This document shows, piece after piece, positions 37,070 to 46,401 of a stretch of 64,000 bases of DNA; position 1 is the first letter of the stretch, and every line of letters begins with the position of its first letter. The position numbers and the translations under genes are program-made. The DNA lies in assembly GCA_947428835.1 (NCBI GenBank), contig CANENE010000006.1, forward strand, positions 1 through 64,000, given 5' to 3'. The stretch comes from an uncultured bacterium. GTDB taxonomy: Bacteria > Cyanobacteriota > Vampirovibrionia > Gastranaerophilales > Gastranaerophilaceae. The notes below the pieces were generated by a model. The model made no database searches. It was not told where the DNA came from and saw only the letters and a program-made list of their open reading frames with translations.

Positions 37070-37669
37070 TTTTACAAAATCACTTGCAGGATGTTTGCAC
37101 AAGGGGCAAATGAAGTCATCCGGCAAAATATCGCCTTTGTATTCATATCCGCAAATGATGCATCTATAGACATTTTGATTGGTAGATGTCTGCGGTTTTG
37201 GTTTTATATTTTCAAAATAATACGCATATGTTGCAGATGGAACATTGTTTAAAATTTCAGTTTCATTGGGTTTGCAGATAAATAGGATGTGGCTGCCTAA
37301 ATCTATTTGTTTTTCAATATCAGCACAAATGTATGAGTTGGTTCCTTTTGTGATTGCAAGGGTTCCGTTTGATGTTCTTTTGTAGTCATCGAATGTTTTA
37401 AATTTGTCTGTGTCAATTCCTGAACAGAAACCAAATGCTTTGAATAGTTCAAAGTCTGCTTCTTCATTTATTATTGAAATAGTGCATTTTTTAGTTTCTT
37501 GTATCATTTTGCAGGTATAGTTGGCTTTGTTGGCTGCAAAGCTGATGTTTAAAGGATTTGTTGCCAGCTGTACTGCCGTATTTATGATACAGCCATTGTC
37601 TTTGCCGTCTTTGTGCGCAGTTAAAATAAATAATCCGTAACTGATTTTTTGAAAAACCTTAGTGTCCAT
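37064..37669 (-). CDS. Flavin reductase-rubredoxin fusion (high-molecular-weight rubredoxin)
   Basis: 201 residues. A flavin reductase-like FMN domain (about 1-150, YGLFILTAHKDGKDNGCIINTAVQLATNPL) is joined to a rubredoxin (about 165-201) with CIICGYEYKG and CPLCKHPASDF, the four iron ligands. In clostridia such proteins pass electrons from NADH to flavodiiron oxygen or NO reductases. It points to an anaerobe that deals with oxygen exposure. Confidence 0.92.
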   Translation of the reverse strand: MDTKVFQKISYGLFILTAHKDGKDNGCIINTAVQLATNPLNISFAANKANYTCKMIQETKKCTISIINEEADFELFKAFGFCSGIDTDKFKTFDDYKRTSNGTLAITKGTNSYICADIEKQIDLGSHILFICKPNETEILNNVPSATYAYYFENIKPKPQTSTNQNVYRCIICGYEYKGDILPDDFICPLCKHPASDFVKL

Positions 37670-38196
37670 ATCAGCCCCTTTGTTCTTAAATAAATAGTTT
37701 ATTAAGATATTATAAAAAGCAAAAGCTTTGAAATCAAATATTTAAAATTTAAAAATATTTCGGCTTCTAAACATTTGAATCCAGAGGTATTTCGAAGGTG
37801 TCATTTTTAGATTGTTACAAATTTTTAAGTTTTTGTAAAAATTTTCTTCATAAGGATATATAGTCCAAAGTGGTTTTTGTGCAGCTGTAAAAGGATGCTT
37901 AGTTGTTTGAGGCTTAACTTTTGTTGTTTTGGTTTGAATTGAAAATGCTGTTTAATACATTTTTTTCTTAATGCAGATGCAGATTTTAAAAAATCAACTT
38001 TTTTACAAAAATTTACATACTCCTAGAGTCATGCATTCATCATGATTTTAAGAATCTTGTCCCTTTGAAATCAATGTTTTTTATTTACTTGCCCCTTGAA
38101 ATACCAGTAAAATATGTTATCTTGAATATATAAATATTTTATTTACTCTTGTCAATTAAATATTTATAGCCGGTATTATATAAATAAGGAGAAATT
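37670..38196. other. Long intergenic gap, no gene seen
   Basis: About 530 AT-rich bases without a supported gene on either strand. Near its right end TTGTCA (38149-38154) and TATTAT (38174-38179), 19 bases apart, may form a weak promoter for the gene at 38197, which has AAGGAG upstream. Confidence 0.45.
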
Positions 38197-38625
38197 ATGA
38201 CTTATAACGAAGCAGATCATCCAAGAGATGAAAAAGGAAGATGGACTTATGCAGGAGGTACAAAAAGTAAAGAAAACACAGATAATTATAATGAACCAAT
38301 AGATGGCGTATTTAAACTCGAAGCAGAAATAAACGAATATCAACAAGAAACCCCTGCTCGTATATTGCATGGAAATTCTTTTGAAAAAATGCAAAAACAA
38401 AAAGTTGAAAACGAATATAAAAATATATTATTAGATACGTTAGATAAACTTACAAGTCCTGCTCAAGTATTGTATTCAAATGTTCAACAATTGGAAAAAA
38501 TGGTGAAAGAAAATCATCTTGAAAAGAAATTAAAACAAAACTTATCTAATGCAAATTCCAAAGTTAAATCTTTAGCAAATAATTCTATTGTTTGGGGAAA
38601 AGAAAAAAGGGAAAGAAATATTTAA
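38197..38625 (+). CDS. N-terminal part of a frameshifted HPRDEKGRW protein
   Basis: 142 residues with a good ribosome site (AAGGAGAAATT). The start NEADHPRDEKGRWTYAGG is the motif often found at the N terminus or linker of phage head-morphogenesis and polymorphic-toxin-type proteins. The frame stops at 38625 just where the next open frame takes over (overlap 38588-38625). Reading through would need a +1 shift or removal of one base, probably in the A4/A6 runs near 38597-38609. So this is likely one ~350-residue gene that is broken, phase-variable, or mis-assembled. Confidence 0.65.
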   Translation: MTYNEADHPRDEKGRWTYAGGTKSKENTDNYNEPIDGVFKLEAEINEYQQETPARILHGNSFEKMQKQKVENEYKNILLDTLDKLTSPAQVLYSNVQQLEKMVKENHLEKKLKQNLSNANSKVKSLANNSIVWGKEKRERNI

Positions 38626-39271
38626 GAAAACGATAGACACTCTTCCTGTGGACGTGACAGCGAAACTTGTTGGAAATACGTATATTAGCCCATTAAATAA
38701 AATTGGAAAAACATTTCTTGGCGAAGATGCAGCAGGAATGCTCGACATATCTCATGAAAATATTAATGATAAAAGTTATCTTGAAAGTGTTTTTGAAATT
38801 GATAATTATAAAGATAAAAGATTTGAAAAATATCAAAATTATTTGAAAGATAAATTATCACAACAATTTAAACATTACGGAACAAATATTGATGATATTA
38901 AAGGTTATTATTTCGGTCCGAATTCCAAAGCAAGTCAAAATATGGCTGATGATATTTATATGCAAAAATATGTAAAAGATAATAAGGAAGGATTTTTAAA
39001 TAATAATCTGAAAAAAACATCTGTTAATTTTAAAACGGGAAATATGTATTATGCTCATCACCTTGCAGATGTAATAGATTATCAATTTGATTCTGATGGT
39101 AATTTAGAACTTATTATATCTGATACTAATGATTTTAACGAAAACGATGAAAATAAACTTGTCAGGGCAGGCGATATTGCAATGAAAAAAGATTGGTTAA
39201 AGCCAAAATTTGTAATAAAACATGCTATAATTCCAAAAGAAAATCTTGAAAAATTATGGGGCAAATATTAA
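38588..39271 (+). CDS. C-terminal part of the frameshifted HPRDEKGRW protein
   Basis: 227 residues in the +1 frame relative to the previous part, with only a TTG and no ribosome site, so it is probably not translated independently. Mixed alpha/beta with YYFGPNSKASQNMADDIYMQKY, YYAHHLADVIDYQFDSDGNLELIISDTNDFN; the C terminus could be an enzymatic or structural domain but no known catalytic motif is seen. Followed five bases later by a membrane protein, an arrangement reminiscent of toxin and immunity genes; that is inference. Confidence 0.6.
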   Translation: MFGEKKKGKEIFKKTIDTLPVDVTAKLVGNTYISPLNKIGKTFLGEDAAGMLDISHENINDKSYLESVFEIDNYKDKRFEKYQNYLKDKLSQQFKHYGTNIDDIKGYYFGPNSKASQNMADDIYMQKYVKDNKEGFLNNNLKKTSVNFKTGNMYYAHHLADVIDYQFDSDGNLELIISDTNDFNENDENKLVRAGDIAMKKDWLKPKFVIKHAIIPKENLEKLWGKY

Positions 39272-39275
39272 ATTA

Positions 39276-39890
39276 ATGACAAAGAATAGTGTTAAAGAAA
39301 TAATTTTATTTATTATTAAATCGGCAATATTTTTGTGGATTGTAAAAAAACAATTTTTTAATTGCATAGCTATATTGCTTTTTTTAATGACTTTAATTGG
39401 TGAAGTTATTATAACATCTGAAATATTATCTTTAATTTTATTTTATATTACATTTGTTGTTGCACATTACCTTTATATAGTTTTTTCATACTTTACAGCT
39501 AAAAAATTGGGACTTGTGAGATTTATTGACAAGTCCCCAATTTGGCTTGTTGTTTTAATTTTGATTGTATATGAAGTAAGTTTAACCATATCATTTCCTA
39601 TAAATACAAGTCATGAGCCAATTGATTTATATTTAATTCACGAATGGAAGAGAATAATTTTAAATATTTTGGTATATATGAAATATGGTGATGGTTTTAT
39701 TTATACTTTTATTGCATATAAAACAACAAGATTTTTAATTCATAAATATCCTAAACTATCCTTTTTAAAGAGATTTTATTTTCTTAAAAAATTTGAAGAT
39801 ATAGTTACTTTTAAAAATATTATTACAATAATAAAAAATTGTTTTTATAAATTTATTAATTGGTGGAAAAAAAGTTTCAGATGGTATTAA
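39276..39890 (+). CDS. Multi-pass membrane protein, possible partner of the preceding gene
   Basis: About 204 residues from ATG 39276. Four to five hydrophobic segments (first ones about 7-45 and 45-75, next about 92-110), then a basic helical tail with many Phe, Lys and Tyr. No family recognised. Starts five bases after the frameshifted gene, so the two are transcribed together. A membrane immunity protein is one possibility. Confidence 0.65.
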   Translation: MTKNSVKEIILFIIKSAIFLWIVKKQFFNCIAILLFLMTLIGEVIITSEILSLILFYITFVVAHYLYIVFSYFTAKKLGLVRFIDKSPIWLVVLILIVYEVSLTISFPINTSHEPIDLYLIHEWKRIILNILVYMKYGDGFIYTFIAYKTTRFLIHKYPKLSFLKRFYFLKKFEDIVTFKNIITIIKNCFYKFINWWKKSFRWY

Positions 39891-39963
39891 AACTAAACGC
39901 AGCAAAGTTATACAAGATGTGGATTGTAGTATTTTTTGCAAGATTTACTTTCAAAATAAAAAA

Positions 39964-41004
39964 TCAGCCCTGTTTTGACTCTTGTTCTAATTCTGAGTTG
40001 TCTTTAAATCTTTTTTCTATATTTATAAAAATATTGTTCGGAAGGTTCAAATCAAGCTCATCATTGGTCCAAGTAGTATTATAGTTGCCATTCGGATGAA
40101 GTTTTGGGTAAAGCGGGTTTGTTGTAGTGTCGGGAACCCCATGGAAACGTCTTTTAATCCTTGTGCCGTTTGGTGTGTATGCTAACAGATAATTTCCTTT
40201 TTGTTCCCAATCCAGCCCGTTTAAATAATCCCACATTTGTTCATCTTCGCAAGTTTCATTATAGTTGGAATCAAAATACATAATAAGACTTCTGCGTCCA
40301 AAATCTTTTGCATATTCTTCAAAATGTTTAAATTTTTCAAAAGTTAAACTTTCATCACCCGGCATTTTAATATTAATCTTGTCTTTAAAAGGACGCCAAG
40401 AGTCAATTTCTTGATCCGTCCTACAAGTTAATTGCACCCAATCGAAGTTTGGAACAATTTTACTTATAACTTCTTTGTTTCTGCCGTTTGTAGAAATAAG
40501 AATATCAAAACCATTTTTATGTGCCAACTGTGCAATTTTATTCAAGTGCCCGGCACCTGCCATAGTAGGCTCACCACCTAAAAGCATTATTTCTATTTTT
40601 GGTTTTTCACCATAATTTTCTTCCCATTTATCTGTTACTTCATTTTTTAAAAGTGTAAAAAACTCATCAACTTTATCTAAACTTACAATTTCATCAGATT
40701 TATTTACAAAGTCATCTACACAATGAGGACAATGCATATTGCAACTATGCGTTACAAGAACGTCGGCAATTAGCTCGGGTGTTTTATGTGTCTTTGAAGT
40801 ATCTGTTTTAACTTTTTCAACATTGTTAACATTAATTTTATTGCCAAACGAAATTAACTTTTGCTGTCCTAATAAATACCAATTAGTCTTAGTTTGTGTA
40901 ACAGCAGAAGTTTTAAAAGATTGTTGTGAATGTACATCAAAATTTTTATGTTGATTAAAATTGATTTTATTATATTGTTGAGTATTAATGGGTGTGATAA
41001 GCAT
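39964..41004 (-). CDS. Radical SAM protein
   Basis: 346 residues. The cluster motif CNMHCPHC (CxxxCxxC, about 90-97) is followed by LGGEPTMAG (about 137-145) and ISTNGRNKEVI, both standard for SAM binding. No SPASM cysteine cluster at the C terminus. An unusual N-terminal 75-residue extension (INTQQYNKINFNQHKNFDVHSQQSF) is Asn/Gln-rich, like the F-x-G type starts of other unknown genes. Substrate unknown; no precursor peptide recognised nearby. Confidence 0.87.
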   Translation of the reverse strand: MLITPINTQQYNKINFNQHKNFDVHSQQSFKTSAVTQTKTNWYLLGQQKLISFGNKINVNNVEKVKTDTSKTHKTPELIADVLVTHSCNMHCPHCVDDFVNKSDEIVSLDKVDEFFTLLKNEVTDKWEENYGEKPKIEIMLLGGEPTMAGAGHLNKIAQLAHKNGFDILISTNGRNKEVISKIVPNFDWVQLTCRTDQEIDSWRPFKDKINIKMPGDESLTFEKFKHFEEYAKDFGRRSLIMYFDSNYNETCEDEQMWDYLNGLDWEQKGNYLLAYTPNGTRIKRRFHGVPDTTTNPLYPKLHPNGNYNTTWTNDELDLNLPNNIFINIEKRFKDNSELEQESKQG

Positions 41005-41207
41005 TATTTATGTTCTTTCATAAATCCGGGTAACATTGAATATAAAAAAGCAAAAAAATTTTTTTTGCTTATGTTCTATCAAAGTGATACATAATCTGAT
41101 TTTTGTTTTTGTCAAAATATTCAACTTGACAAGATACTAAAGATATACTAAGAAACTCTGCAACATTTTTATAATAATAGTCGGGGTTTTTGCGGGAAAA
41201 ATTTAAA

Positions 41208-41242
41208 TTAAAAGGAGATAGCTTATTGCTATCTCCTTTTAA
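41208..41242. terminator. Perfect 15-bp hairpin, terminator of the tRNA gene
   Basis: TTAAAAGGAGATAGC (41208-41222) and GCTATCTCCTTTTAA (41228-41242), loop TTATT. On the minus strand it follows the tRNA 3' end directly and ends in a T-rich run. Confidence 0.85.
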
Positions 41243-41243
41243 T

Positions 41244-41317
41244 TACGCCCGGCGCGATTCGAACGCGCGACCCTCTGCTTAGAAGGCAGATGCTCTATCC
41301 AGCTGAGCTACGGACGC
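41244..41317 (-). tRNA. tRNA-Arg (anticodon TCT)
   Basis: GCGTCCG acceptor, TAGCTCAGCTGGATAGAGC D arm, anticodon arm TCTGC-CTTCTAA-GCAGA giving TCT (reads AGA), GGGTC variable loop, GCGCG-TTCGAAT-CGCGC T arm, CGGGCGT acceptor 3' strand and A discriminator. CCA not encoded. 74 bases. Confidence 0.96.
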
Positions 41318-41349
41318 ATATATCTTTTATTCAATTTTCACTTCCTATA

Positions 41350-41428
41350 ACTTCAGCTAGATAGAGCATATGATGCTGTCTTTCTATCGAAAGCTGTCGC
41401 TTTCTTGGCAGCTGAGCTACGGACGCAT
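41350..41428. pseudogene. Rearranged tRNA-Arg fragments
   Basis: A 20-base direct repeat of the tRNA 5' end (41300-41319) recurs at 41409-41428, 109 bases upstream on the minus strand. Between them CAGCTAGATAGAGCAT (41354-41369) repeats the D arm in the opposite orientation with one mismatch. No complete second tRNA can be folded. Confidence 0.7.
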
Positions 41429-41533
41429 AAACCTTTTGAGCAAGTCTAAAAGCATAAATAATATGCTAAAAGCTTACACCTCAATAATATCAAATAAACA
41501 AATCTTGGCAAGCAAAAAATTACCAAATCAAAA

Positions 41534-43234
41534 CTAAATTGGAATTTCTATTCTAAAAACTGTCTTATAATCCCCGAAATTCTCACCTTCAAGACTTTCA
41601 AAAGAAAGCACACCTTTATGCTTTTCTATAATTTTTTTACAAATTGCAAGCCCAAGCCCTGTGCCTTGCCCCTTTTTCTTCGTTGTAAAACCTGCATCAA
41701 AAATTTTATTTTTATTTTTTGTCGAAATTCCTTCCCCGTTATCAAAAATTTCGACTCTTAAAAAATCACCTTCTATGTACGTTTTAAGCTTAATTTTTCC
41801 CACATAATCGGAATTTTCAGCCTTAATATCTTCGATAGAATGAATTGAATTCATCAAAATATTCAAAAAGACCTGATTTAACATATTCGGATAGCAATTT
41901 ACCATCGGATTATTTTCAAATTCTTTTATGATTTCAAAGCCGCGCTTGGTCTTATGGCGGATGAGTTCAAGTGTTAAATCAAGTTCTTTATTAATATCGG
42001 CTTCTTGCTGAATGCTTTCATCAAGCCTTACAAACCTTTTTAAAGATTGAACAATATTACTTATTCTTTTAATTGCTTCTTTATCAATTTTATTGATTTC
42101 TTTGAGCATTTCAATGTTTTCTGTTGTTTGATTTTCAAACATTTTATCCATAATTTCGTTATTTGCGTTAATTGCACCCAAAGGAGTATTTATTTCATGA
42201 GCGACTGATGCTATCAATTGCCCAAGCGATGCCATTTTTTCTGAATTTATAAGCTGCAATTGTGTTTCTTTAAGCTCTTTGATTGCATTTTCAAGTTCTT
42301 CTTTTTTCTGTGAAATTTGATGGAAAAGACTTGCTTGAATAAGAGAAGACGATACAACCATCGAAATCCCAACCAAAAGCTCTCGTTCTAATTCCCCGAC
42401 CTCTTTTTTAGGAGTAAAAATAACGGCTATTCCATAAAGCTGCGAATTTTTCAAAATTGGCATAATAATTCTTGTTGTCGAATTTAAAAGGGGAATACTT
42501 GCGCCATCGTGCTCTTTAAGGCAAGCTTGAATAGAATTTATGCCATTATGCAAATCATCATTTATATTTTTTGGATAAATAACTTTTTCGCCGATTTGAG
42601 GTGTGTAAACTTCAGGATACACATATTTAATTACAAAATCATTTTTAACATACTGCGCAAAATAGCTTTTACTTGCGCCAAAGACGATACTAAGCTCTTT
42701 TAGAGATTTTTCAATCAATGTTTTAATATCAAGCTCATTTTTAATACTGATAGAAATCCTATTCAAAAGTGCCATTTTGACAGCCTGATTTTGCGCTTTT
42801 GAATTGGTGTTAACGAAATTAATATTTTGAATACGCAATCTTTCGTTTTCTTCTTTTAATTTATCAGTCTGCAAATCTTTTGTAATATCATAAAAATAAA
42901 CAATTCTATAACGTTTTACGCTAAATGCTTTAATCATAAAATGATAAAAAACATCTTCTTCTTTTTGATAAGCTGCAAAAGTTGTAAAATTAACTTCTTT
43001 TGTAATAGCGCTTATCACAGGGTTATATGTTCTAACATCTTCCGATTTTAAAAAGCACATCTGATAAGAAAATTTATAGCTTAATTTCTTAAGACAATCA
43101 AACCCTTGTGAATTATTAAATTCGCCAAAAATCTTTTTAAAAGACAAATTATGATATAAAACATCTAACTTTTTATCATAAATAATAATCGGCTCTTCAA
43201 GATTATGATAAAAATTTATTAAAGCGTTGCTCAT
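41534..43234 (-). CDS. Sensor histidine kinase with PAS and GAF domains
   Basis: 566 residues, no membrane segment. PAS-like part (about 8-115), coiled linker, GAF domain (about 160-310), coiled coil, HisKA with phospho-acceptor in LIASVAHEINTPLGAINAN (about 345-360), then HATPase: NQVFLNILMNSIHSI (N box, about 455), VEIFDNGEGIS (G1), GQGTGLGLAICKKIIEKHKG (G2). A cytoplasmic two-component kinase. Its partner response regulator is not in the window. Follows the helical gene at 43242 by seven bases on the same strand. Confidence 0.93.
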   Translation of the reverse strand: MSNALINFYHNLEEPIIIYDKKLDVLYHNLSFKKIFGEFNNSQGFDCLKKLSYKFSYQMCFLKSEDVRTYNPVISAITKEVNFTTFAAYQKEEDVFYHFMIKAFSVKRYRIVYFYDITKDLQTDKLKEENERLRIQNINFVNTNSKAQNQAVKMALLNRISISIKNELDIKTLIEKSLKELSIVFGASKSYFAQYVKNDFVIKYVYPEVYTPQIGEKVIYPKNINDDLHNGINSIQACLKEHDGASIPLLNSTTRIIMPILKNSQLYGIAVIFTPKKEVGELERELLVGISMVVSSSLIQASLFHQISQKKEELENAIKELKETQLQLINSEKMASLGQLIASVAHEINTPLGAINANNEIMDKMFENQTTENIEMLKEINKIDKEAIKRISNIVQSLKRFVRLDESIQQEADINKELDLTLELIRHKTKRGFEIIKEFENNPMVNCYPNMLNQVFLNILMNSIHSIEDIKAENSDYVGKIKLKTYIEGDFLRVEIFDNGEGISTKNKNKIFDAGFTTKKKGQGTGLGLAICKKIIEKHKGVLSFESLEGENFGDYKTVFRIEIPI

Positions 43235-43241
43235 AATAAAA

Positions 43242-43853
43242 TTATAGCTGATTATCTTCTTTTTTGATATAAAGCCCTAAAGCTAAAGGTGCATATGTTG
43301 AAAGCTGGTTTTTAAGCGAGAAAACTTCTTTATTTAAATTATTAACCTGGCTTCTCAGGTTTTCATTTTCTGTTTTTGCTCTGATTAATTCAACAATGAT
43401 TTCATCAAAACCATCCATTTTTTCGCTTAAAATTTCGCTCATTTTAGTAATAATATTATTTTCAAGCGCATCAATTCTTGTATTTATCATTGTTTTGCTA
43501 TCATTAGCATTAAGATTTTCTGAAATCTGATTTCTGTTTTTTGCTTTTTGAAGAAAATTAATTTTTTTATTAGGGCTTGTAAGTTTTTCTTCTATATAAG
43601 AAAAATCATCCTGAGTGTTTTCTTCAACAGTTACACTTTTTGAATACAATTCCTTAACTTTTTTTAACATATTTACTTCATCTTTTGTAAAATATGCATT
43701 GCCCATAGAATCTGTCTTTGGCTTTAAACAAGCCTTTTTACATAAATCAACAACTTGCTCTATGTCGCTATCCAACAGAGCTTCAAGCTCTTCTACATTA
43801 ACTTTTTGTTCTTTTGTATAGTTTTGAACTGTGTTATATAAAGACTCTTGCAC
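43242..43853 (-). CDS. MerR-like DNA-binding head with coiled-coil tail, unknown
   Basis: 203 residues. The first 70 (LDSDIEQVVDLCKKACLKPKTDSMGNAYFTKDEVNMLKKVKELY) look like a MerR-type winged helix (residues in the order helix-turn-helix then F/Y-T-x-D-E/D). A variable linker follows, then a coiled coil (about 118-185). Upstream of the histidine kinase in the same operon, so a transcription regulator or kinase accessory is possible. ATG 43853 has GGGGGAGTTCGTGCA upstream. Confidence 0.7.
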   Translation of the reverse strand: MQESLYNTVQNYTKEQKVNVEELEALLDSDIEQVVDLCKKACLKPKTDSMGNAYFTKDEVNMLKKVKELYSKSVTVEENTQDDFSYIEEKLTSPNKKINFLQKAKNRNQISENLNANDSKTMINTRIDALENNIITKMSEILSEKMDGFDEIIVELIRAKTENENLRSQVNNLNKEVFSLKNQLSTYAPLALGLYIKKEDNQL

Positions 43854-43983
43854 GAACTCCCCCTGGCTTTTTAAAAGTTAAGCTATACTTTATTATAAGA
43901 TATTTTTAAAAAAAGGCAAAATTGTTTCAAAATTTTTATAATCTGTAATATAATTTATATTGAGGAGATTATTTTAAAACACA

Positions 43984-44601
43984 ATGGATAATAAAAAAGG
44001 ACTGTTTATAACGTTTGAAGGAATAGACGGATGCGGAAAAACTACTCAAATGGAGCTTTTGGCATCTTGTCTTAGAAAAAAAGGCTATGATGTAGTTGAA
44101 ACGCTGGAACCCGGCGGATGCCAAATAGGAAAAAGCCTAAGACAGATACTTCTGCATTATGATGGTTTTGTTGCAAATAATTGTGAGCTTTTCCTTTATC
44201 TTGCAGATAGAGCGCAGCACACCAAAGAAGTCATCTTAAAAAATCTGGAACTTGGAAAAATTGTCTTGTGTGACAGATTTGTTGATTCAACTTTAGCTTA
44301 TCAAGGCTATGGCAGAGATGGCGACCTTGAAAACCTTATATATCTTAATAAAATTGCAACAGACAATCTAAAACCTGATTTAACTTTTCTTTTTGATATA
44401 GATATTGAAACATCTCAAAAAAGAATAGGCAAAGTTAAAGACAGACTCGAAAAAGAAAGCTTTGAATTTCACAACAAAGTAAAACAAGGTTATTTAACCC
44501 TTGCAGGGAAAGATAGCAAAAGAATAAAAGTAATAGATGCATCTAAAACTATTGAAGAAATTTTTGAAGAAGTGAGAAAGATAACGGATGAAAACTTATA
44601 A
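43984..44601 (+). CDS. tmk: Thymidylate kinase
   Basis: Phosphorylates dTMP to dTDP. 205 residues: P-loop FEGIDGCGKTTQMELL (about 9-24), LEPGG (dTMP site), LCDRFVDSTLAYQGYGR (about 96-112), and a lid with KRIGKVKDRLEKE. GAGGAGATT ribosome site. Overlaps the first TPR gene by 14 bases, so it heads the cluster up to 50536. Confidence 0.96.
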   Translation: MDNKKGLFITFEGIDGCGKTTQMELLASCLRKKGYDVVETLEPGGCQIGKSLRQILLHYDGFVANNCELFLYLADRAQHTKEVILKNLELGKIVLCDRFVDSTLAYQGYGRDGDLENLIYLNKIATDNLKPDLTFLFDIDIETSQKRIGKVKDRLEKESFEFHNKVKQGYLTLAGKDSKRIKVIDASKTIEEIFEEVRKITDENL

Positions 44602-46294
44602 AAAGCTACTTGTAGCGCTATTTATACTATATACTGTTTCGGGCAATAAAGATGCATTTGCATCAAACTTTCTTTGGGATTTGAAAGTTGGGGAAAACGA
44701 ATACAGACAGAATAATTTCCAATTTGCAAAAGATTATTTTATAAGTTATCTAAACAATAACCCAAATGACAAAGATGCCTACTGGTGGCTTGCAAAAACA
44801 TATAAAAGCTTAAATGACAGCAGATATCTTGCAAATTTCAAAAAAGCTTATGAACTTGAAAACAAAGAGAAAAATCTTGACAAAATAACATTCAATGTCA
44901 AAAATACCGCAAACATTGAAGACTATTTTGATATGGCAACAATGTATTTTGAAAGCGGCAATATCAAAGAAGCGGAATTTTATGCGGATATGATGCTTAA
45001 AATCAACCCGAAATCCTCAAGTGCCTATTATATTAAAGCAGGTGCACTAAATATCAAAGGCGAAGTTGAAAAAGCAAGAGAATATATGGAAAAAGCGATT
45101 ATTTTTAATAATGAGCTTTTATCAACAAACCTTGCCCAAAGTTTAGGAATAGAGACAATTCCTCAATCAGACAAACAAACAGATAACTTAAACGCCCTTG
45201 AAAGCTACTATGAAGGAGATTTATCGCAGGCTATAGCCTATCTTCAAAAAGCAAACGAAAAAGACCCAAATGACCCTGAAATTGCTTCAAAGCTTGTTAA
45301 TTTGATGCTTCAGGACAATATCAAAGAAAATGCGCTCAAAATCCTTGATACTGCAATAAAAGTAAACGAAAACAACGTTACTTTACTTCTTGCAAAAGCA
45401 AATTATTTTGATTTTGAAAATAATAAAAGTGCAAAACATAATACTCTTTTAAAAGCATATAAAATTAACCCCAACAATCAAAATGTTCTAAACGAACTTG
45501 GAAATTATTATCTTGAAAACAAAGATTGGGAAAGTGCCAGAAAATATTTTGAAATCCTGACAAATGTTAATGATGCCTATTTTGAAGGAATATTCGGTTA
45601 TGCTATATGCCTTCTTGAGCTTGGCAGGTTTGATGAAGTTTCTGCTCAGGTTCGAAAATTAAACAAGCTAAATCCTAATGCAAGCGAAATTTCTTATTTA
45701 CTATCAAAAATTTGTTATTATCAGGGAAATTTCACAGAAGCCCTTGATTATATTGAAGAAGCTCTAAGAGAAGATGAAAATCCGAATTATTATCTTGAAG
45801 AAGCCAAATTAAATTATATTCTAAAAAACTACAAAGTTTCGCTTGAAAGCCTGAATGATGCCTTTAATATGCCCTACAGTGCAAATAATGTAAATGAAAT
45901 TAATCATTACTATATAAAAAATTACATTAAATTAAAAAATTATTCTATGGCAAATGAATTTTTAGCAGAACTCAATGAGCAGGATAAAAACGGAATTTTA
46001 TATAAATACTATTTATTTAATATCAGTGTGCTTAAAGATGAACAAGATAGAGCAAACAGTCTTCTTGTCGATATAAAAAGATATAAACCTTCAACTGTAG
46101 AAGAATTTATAGACTTATCAGATATTTTCTATGATTTAAGAGGACTTGATGCCGCTATGAAAATAGTTGATACAGGCCTTAGAAAATATATTGATAACAA
46201 AAGATTATATTTCCAAAAAATTAAATTATATGCGCTTGAAGGCGAATCTGCCAAAAAATCCGAAACCATCAAAAAGTTAAAAAGCATTGAATAG
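44588..46294 (+). CDS. Exported or membrane-anchored TPR protein
   Basis: 568 residues. N-terminal signal-type segment (about 5-25, LLVALFILYTVSGNKDAFA) and then at least twelve tetratricopeptide-like repeats (for example AYWWLAKTYKSL, AEFYADMMLKINPKSSSAYYIKAGAL, AIAYLQKANEKDPNDPEIASKL). TPRs mediate protein binding; no enzymatic part. Role unknown, possibly envelope assembly. Confidence 0.85.
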   Translation: MKTYKKLLVALFILYTVSGNKDAFASNFLWDLKVGENEYRQNNFQFAKDYFISYLNNNPNDKDAYWWLAKTYKSLNDSRYLANFKKAYELENKEKNLDKITFNVKNTANIEDYFDMATMYFESGNIKEAEFYADMMLKINPKSSSAYYIKAGALNIKGEVEKAREYMEKAIIFNNELLSTNLAQSLGIETIPQSDKQTDNLNALESYYEGDLSQAIAYLQKANEKDPNDPEIASKLVNLMLQDNIKENALKILDTAIKVNENNVTLLLAKANYFDFENNKSAKHNTLLKAYKINPNNQNVLNELGNYYLENKDWESARKYFEILTNVNDAYFEGIFGYAICLLELGRFDEVSAQVRKLNKLNPNASEISYLLSKICYYQGNFTEALDYIEEALREDENPNYYLEEAKLNYILKNYKVSLESLNDAFNMPYSANNVNEINHYYIKNYIKLKNYSMANEFLAELNEQDKNGILYKYYLFNISVLKDEQDRANSLLVDIKRYKPSTVEEFIDLSDIFYDLRGLDAAMKIVDTGLRKYIDNKRLYFQKIKLYALEGESAKKSETIKKLKSIE

Positions 46295-46401
46295 TTTTCA
46301 ATTAAATAGATGATTTAATGTGAAGTTTTATGAAGCATAATCTAAATATAATCGTATATTAAATTAGCGATATTTATTACCCCATAAGAAAAGAAAACGC
46401 A

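Noticed and set aside
38588-38625. A -1 programmed frameshift at AAAAAAG joining the two HPRDEKGRW frames
   Set aside because: The second frame is +1 relative to the first. A -1 slip at the A run would not reach it, so a one-base insertion or +1 event is needed instead.
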